This document shows, one piece after another, positions 4,649 to 7,463 of a stretch of 7,463 nucleotides of DNA. The stretch is taken from assembly GCA_035294325.1 (NCBI GenBank), contig DATGLE010000213.1:1-7463 (forward strand). The letters are read 5' to 3'. The position numbers and the translations under genes were made by a program. Within the stretch, counting starts at the first letter, position 1. Each line of letters starts with the position of its first letter. The notes beneath the pieces were generated by a model. That model was not told the origin of the DNA. It worked only from the letters and a program-made list of their open reading frames with translations, and searched no databases. The stretch comes from DATGLE01 sp035294325 (GTDB lineage: Bacteria > Chloroflexota > Ktedonobacteria > Ktedonobacterales > Ktedonobacteraceae).

Positions 4649-6388
4649 ATGTCTCTTGTACGTACCATACAGCGCACCGTGATTGGTCGAGTGCTGTGCA
4701 GCCTGGCGGGTCTGCTGCTCCTGTTCAGCCCGCTGGCTGCCTGTAATACCAGTGCTCCGGTGCCATCATTTACTCAACTCGACCTGGGGATACCCTCAGC
4801 AGCTCTGAACTCCCCGGTTGTGAAGCCTTTACCGGGCAATACGGTCCTGCATGTGCGTATCACCTTTAAAATTGATCCGAACCTGCTGAAACAGGCGCAG
4901 AATCAGCCGATAGAGCCGGGCAAGCCTTCGCACCTGGAAAATCTGGCAAAGAAAATAGGTATCAGCGATGCGACCTATCAGAAGATCAAGCAATTTTTTA
5001 GCCTGCAAGGCATTTCCCTCAAGCTGAGCAAGCTGCGTACACATCTCGCGGTAGATGCCAGAGCGAGCACCTTTGCGAAGCTGTTGCAGACAAAATTTGT
5101 TGTACATAAATTCAATGGTCGCACGTTTTATGCGCCGGCGACGCCGCCAAAGGTGCCAACCTTCCTTGCCAATTCCATCGACGCGATTACCGGTCTCGAC
5201 AACTATAGCGCCCCGCCCGTGCATGATCTCTCGATGCATTTCGCTGCATCCTCCACTCGCCAGCGTAGTGCTCAGGACTGTTATCCGCTCGATCAGACGC
5301 TGCTGCCAAAGGATGTGGCCGGAGCATACGGCTATGACCGGCTCTGGAATCGCGGCTGGCATGGGGAGAATATGACCGTGAACCTCGTCGAGATCGATGG
5401 CATTTACCGCGAAGATGTTCAGAACTACTTTGATTGCATCAACTTCCAGGGGCATCTCTCAGTGGTGAATATCGATGGCGCGCCAACCGAGGCGCTGGGG
5501 GAGTCCACGCTGGATGTGCAGATGATCGCCGGCCTGGCCCGTTCCATCAATATGGTCGTCTACCAGACTGACGGCAATAGCGACGGCGATATCTGGGCGC
5601 AGGTCAACGATGAGCTGCAACAGATCTTGAACGATAACGTCAACAATGGAAGCTCCGGCAGCGTCGTCAGCATCAGCCTCGGCGCCGCTGAGAATGAGAT
5701 GACATCGCAGGACGCGAGGGCGATTGACAGCAGCTTACAGCAATTGACGCGTGTAGAGCATATGACGGTCTTCGTTGCCAGCGGCGACTGCGGCGCGTTT
5801 ACCGATGGTGTATTCGGAGATCGCTCCGTCAGTTTCCCGGCCAGCGATCCCTGGGCAACGGCGGTAGGGGGTACGATTCTCTCGGTCAATGGCAATCATA
5901 GCCGCGCTGATGAGGTGGTCTGGGCTGATAACAGTCCGAGCGGAAGATGTAGGAACGACTGGGGCAGCGGCGGAGGGAATAGCAGGATCTTCAGGCGTCC
6001 TGGCTGGCAAAACGCTCTCGGTGTGAATAATCGCTATTCGGATGGTGCACGTCAGATCCCCGATGTTGCGGCGGCGGCATATGGCCTCGCCGTCTACTTT
6101 CAGGGGCAATGGGGCGATGTTGGCGGCACCAGTGCAGCCGCGCCGATCTGGGCCGCCGGCACCGCGCTGGTAAATGAGGGACTGCTGCGGCAGATGCGGA
6201 AATTTGGCTATGGGCCGCAGCTCTTCTACCTTGCTGCCAACAGGAGTGGTGGCCTGCATCCCTACTACGATGTGACGCGCGGCAATAATCTCTACTATCC
6301 CGCGACGCCCGGCTGGGATTTCGCTACCGGTATCGGCACGCCCAACCTTGCGGATTTCTACCAGGCGGTCACTCAGGCTCTCGGGTAA
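4649..6388 (+). CDS. S53 family (sedolisin/kumamolisin-like) serine-carboxyl peptidase, lipoprotein
   Basis: This 579-aa secreted acid peptidase is made as a proenzyme. Residues 1-31 form a signal peptide with a Leu-rich core ending in the lipobox LAAC; Cys32 would be lipidated and anchor the protein outside the membrane. Residues about 60-190 match the Pro-kumamolisin activation domain (TFAKLLQTKFVVHKFNGRTFY). The catalytic domain follows from about 215, with Glu285 and Asp289 in GESTLDVQM, oxyanion Asp380 in ASGDCGAF, and the nucleophile Ser495 in GGTSAAAP. The C-terminal DVTRGNN and GWDFATGIGTP segments correspond to the calcium-binding region of sedolisins. All expected catalytic residues are present, so it should be active, probably in extracellular protein breakdown. 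The ATG has GGAGGA five bases upstream. Most relatives are freely secreted, so the lipid anchor is notable. It is convergent with the LLM gene. Confidence 0.93.
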   Translation: MSLVRTIQRTVIGRVLCSLAGLLLLFSPLAACNTSAPVPSFTQLDLGIPSAALNSPVVKPLPGNTVLHVRITFKIDPNLLKQAQNQPIEPGKPSHLENLAKKIGISDATYQKIKQFFSLQGISLKLSKLRTHLAVDARASTFAKLLQTKFVVHKFNGRTFYAPATPPKVPTFLANSIDAITGLDNYSAPPVHDLSMHFAASSTRQRSAQDCYPLDQTLLPKDVAGAYGYDRLWNRGWHGENMTVNLVEIDGIYREDVQNYFDCINFQGHLSVVNIDGAPTEALGESTLDVQMIAGLARSINMVVYQTDGNSDGDIWAQVNDELQQILNDNVNNGSSGSVVSISLGAAENEMTSQDARAIDSSLQQLTRVEHMTVFVASGDCGAFTDGVFGDRSVSFPASDPWATAVGGTILSVNGNHSRADEVVWADNSPSGRCRNDWGSGGGNSRIFRRPGWQNALGVNNRYSDGARQIPDVAAAAYGLAVYFQGQWGDVGGTSAAAPIWAAGTALVNEGLLRQMRKFGYGPQLFYLAANRSGGLHPYYDVTRGNNLYYPATPGWDFATGIGTPNLADFYQAVTQALG

Positions 6389-6391
6389 AAT

Positions 6392-6500
6392 AATCATATA
6401 CAAGATGTAGAGAAATCATATACAGGATGTAGAGACGGGGGATGGAAAGACGGGTGGATGGAAAGACGGGGGCAAGCCCCGTCTCTACATCCTGTATATG
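6392..6500. repeat. Compact repeat element: 22-bp tandem repeat plus 24-bp perfect inverted repeat
   Basis: A 22-bp unit occurs at 6392-6413 and 6414-6435 with one mismatch. The second copy overlaps the left arm (6417-6440) of a perfect 24-bp inverted repeat whose right arm is 6477-6500. The 36-nt loop holds a 16-bp tandem repeat (GGATGGAAAGACGGGT-type, 6440-6455 and 6456-6471, one mismatch). The arms contain GATGTAGAGACGGGG. The element fills the space between two convergent genes, starting four bases after one stop and ending eight bases before the other. It could form a very stable hairpin acting on both strands, although no T-tract follows. A REP- or MITE-like repeat is likely; no transposase is present. 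Confidence 0.8.
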
Positions 6501-6507
6501 TACAATG

Positions 6508-7344
6508 CTAATTGATACGCGGCGGTCCCTGCTGGATGCGCTTACGCAATGCATCGATGGGAGGAAATGACCAGCGGCTCTCGTTCCACCAGGTCGCACC
6601 CGCCTCGGCATAGGGACGCACAATCTCCCGGGCGCGCTCAGGATCGTCGCCCGGCGTCTCTCCCTCCTGGATGATATCGAAGGGCGTGGTCAGAGTGCGA
6701 TGCTCATCGATATAGGCTTTCATCGCGCGGATATCCTCCGGCATGATCGGCGCGGGCGTATTCCCATCGCTGATCTTGTTGGGAAGAAGACCGTCGTAGC
6801 GCAGGACGCGCCGCATCGATTTCTGGCTCGGCCAGGCGCCCACCACCCAGATTGGGATGCGCGGAGACTGTACGGGAGGAGGCAGGAAGGTCATCTCTTC
6901 CATGTGGTAGTGCTTGCCGTGAAAGCTGAAAGGCTGCCCGCTCCACAGTCCGGTCAGAATCTCAAGGCTCTCATCCAATAGCTCGGCGCGCTGCTTGCGG
7001 TCCGTGACCTCGCCTACCTTCCCGAAGCCGCCATCTTCGAGCGCGCCCAGTCCGACGGGGAGGATCAGCCGCCCGTGTGAGAGGTGGTCCAGCGTCACAG
7101 TTTCGCGAGCCAGCTTCCACGGGCGGCGCCGCGAAGGTGGCGTGAGGATCAGGCCAAGTCGCACGCGCGTGGTGCGCATTGCCATCGCCGCCAGCACGAT
7201 CCACGGATCGTACATCGGCCCGGCTTCCTCGATGTAGATACCATCCCAGTAAAAGACGCCATCCCACCCGGCCTCTTCTGCCTCATGCGCCAGCTCGGCA
7301 AGGGTGTGGATATCACCGTGTGGAAGAATGAAGCCATATTGCAT
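6508..7344 (-). CDS. LLM-class (luciferase-like) flavin- or F420-dependent oxidoreductase
   Basis: This 278-aa soluble protein has the bacterial luciferase-like TIM-barrel pattern. The N-terminal strand is YGFILPHGD, and AEEAGWDGVFYWD lies at residues 22-34. RLGLILTPPSRRRPWKLARE precedes the family signature LDHLSHGRLILPVGLG (85-100). The GKHYHMEEMTFLPPPVQSPRIPIWVVGA block (143-170) follows. Members oxidise or reduce small substrates using FMN or, often in actinobacteria and Chloroflexota, coenzyme F420; neither substrate nor cofactor can be read here. It is slightly shorter than the common 290-350 aa but has no visible break. The ATG at 7344 has AGGAG six bases upstream. No partner genes are in view. 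A terminator-like hairpin lies directly upstream in its leader. Confidence 0.9.
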   Translation of the reverse strand: MQYGFILPHGDIHTLAELAHEAEEAGWDGVFYWDGIYIEEAGPMYDPWIVLAAMAMRTTRVRLGLILTPPSRRRPWKLARETVTLDHLSHGRLILPVGLGALEDGGFGKVGEVTDRKQRAELLDESLEILTGLWSGQPFSFHGKHYHMEEMTFLPPPVQSPRIPIWVVGAWPSQKSMRRVLRYDGLLPNKISDGNTPAPIMPEDIRAMKAYIDEHRTLTTPFDIIQEGETPGDDPERAREIVRPYAEAGATWWNESRWSFPPIDALRKRIQQGPPRIN

Positions 7345-7358
7345 ATCTCTCTCCTGTG

Positions 7359-7383
7359 AAAAAAACTGTTAGCTTTCCAACAG
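7359..7383 (-). terminator. Terminator-like hairpin in the leader of the LLM gene
   Basis: The minus-strand RNA reads CUGUUGG, loop AAAG, CUAACAG (7 bp with one G-U pair), followed by seven Us (7365-7359). This has the form of an intrinsic terminator, but it ends only about nine bases before the AGGAG of the LLM gene. It either ends an upstream minus-strand gene beyond the window, with LLM expressed by read-through, or acts as an attenuator. Confidence 0.5.
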
Positions 7384-7405
7384 AGAAAGCATATCTCATT
7401 CTTCC

Positions 7406-7420
7406 TGACAACTTCTGTCA
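7406..7420. promoter_or_regulatory. Palindromic operator candidate at the LLM transcription start
   Basis: TGACA-N5-TGTCA is a perfect inverted repeat lying directly downstream of the predicted -10, over the expected start point. This is a usual place for a repressor dimer. The bound protein is unknown. Confidence 0.4.
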
Positions 7421-7421
7421 T

Positions 7422-7450
7422 ATTTTACGATAATCTGAGCCGCGCTCCAA
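7422..7450 (-). promoter_or_regulatory. Sigma-70-type promoter candidate for the LLM gene
   Basis: On the minus strand TTGGAG (7445-7450) is followed after 17 bp by TAAAAT (7422-7427). The expected start near 7415 gives a leader of about 70 nt containing the palindrome and the terminator-like hairpin. All three frames at the right edge stay open for only 12-21 codons before a stop, so an upstream gene could end here but cannot be identified. Confidence 0.45.
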
Positions 7451-7463
7451 CACTCTGCGTGCT

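Noticed and set aside
4486..4746. An 86-codon plus-strand frame overlapping the start of the protease gene
   Set aside because: It begins inside the hairpin repeat, lacks a ribosome binding site, and its end is an off-frame reading of the lipoprotein signal peptide.
5735..6403. A 222-codon antisense frame opposite the protease gene
   Set aside because: No ribosome binding site, no recognisable motif, and the sense strand carries catalytic S53 motifs through the same bases.

Overview
The window looks like chromosomal DNA from a large-genome, moderately GC-rich bacterium. My best guess is a member of the Ktedonobacteria (Chloroflexota). This is inferred from the mix of an XRE-TPR regulator, a sedolisin/kumamolisin-type lipoprotein protease, a luciferase-like oxidoreductase, a chimeric Clp-N/FtsH-like protein with zinc ribbons, and intergenic palindromic repeats. 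No rRNA, tRNA, transposase or CRISPR array was seen, so the assignment stays an inference.

Left part (1-1640, minus strand): the first codons of uvrB run off the left edge, with a good extended -10 promoter. Upstream lies a cryptic reading frame without a clear start. Then comes a 399-aa helix-turn-helix/TPR regulator whose own promoter (TTGAAC-N17-TATGAT) is followed directly by a 21-bp palindrome and a long leader carrying a degenerate direct repeat spaced 52 bp apart. This looks like an autoregulated gene.

Middle (1666-4345, plus strand): an 88-aa unknown protein is divergent from the regulator. Next is a strong promoter (TTGACA-N16-TATATA) embedded in a direct plus inverted repeat operator array, a very short leader ORF with a near-perfect Shine-Dalgarno, and three tiny tightly overlapping unknown genes. 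The third of these carries a -1 frame disruption. They are followed by a 452-aa protein made of two Clp-N repeats, an FtsH-like AAA module with ruined Walker motifs, and a C-terminal double zinc ribbon. This looks like a pseudo-ATPase adaptor and is the most unusual object in the window.

Right part (4346-7463): a repeat-rich intergenic region with a 14-bp perfect stem and T-tract probably ends the previous gene. A secreted lipoprotein S53 serine-carboxyl peptidase follows, with its catalytic residues intact. Convergent to it lies a luciferase-like (LLM) flavin- or F420-dependent oxidoreductase on the minus strand. Between the two is a compact repeat element: a 22-bp tandem repeat and a 24-bp perfect inverted repeat. 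The LLM gene has a promoter, a palindrome at the predicted start point, and a terminator-like hairpin just before its ribosome binding site, suggesting attenuation or a leaky terminator.

Functional links between the blocks are not demonstrated by the sequence. The most plausible units are the regulator with its own control region, and the small-gene operon possibly continuing into the pseudo-ATPase.
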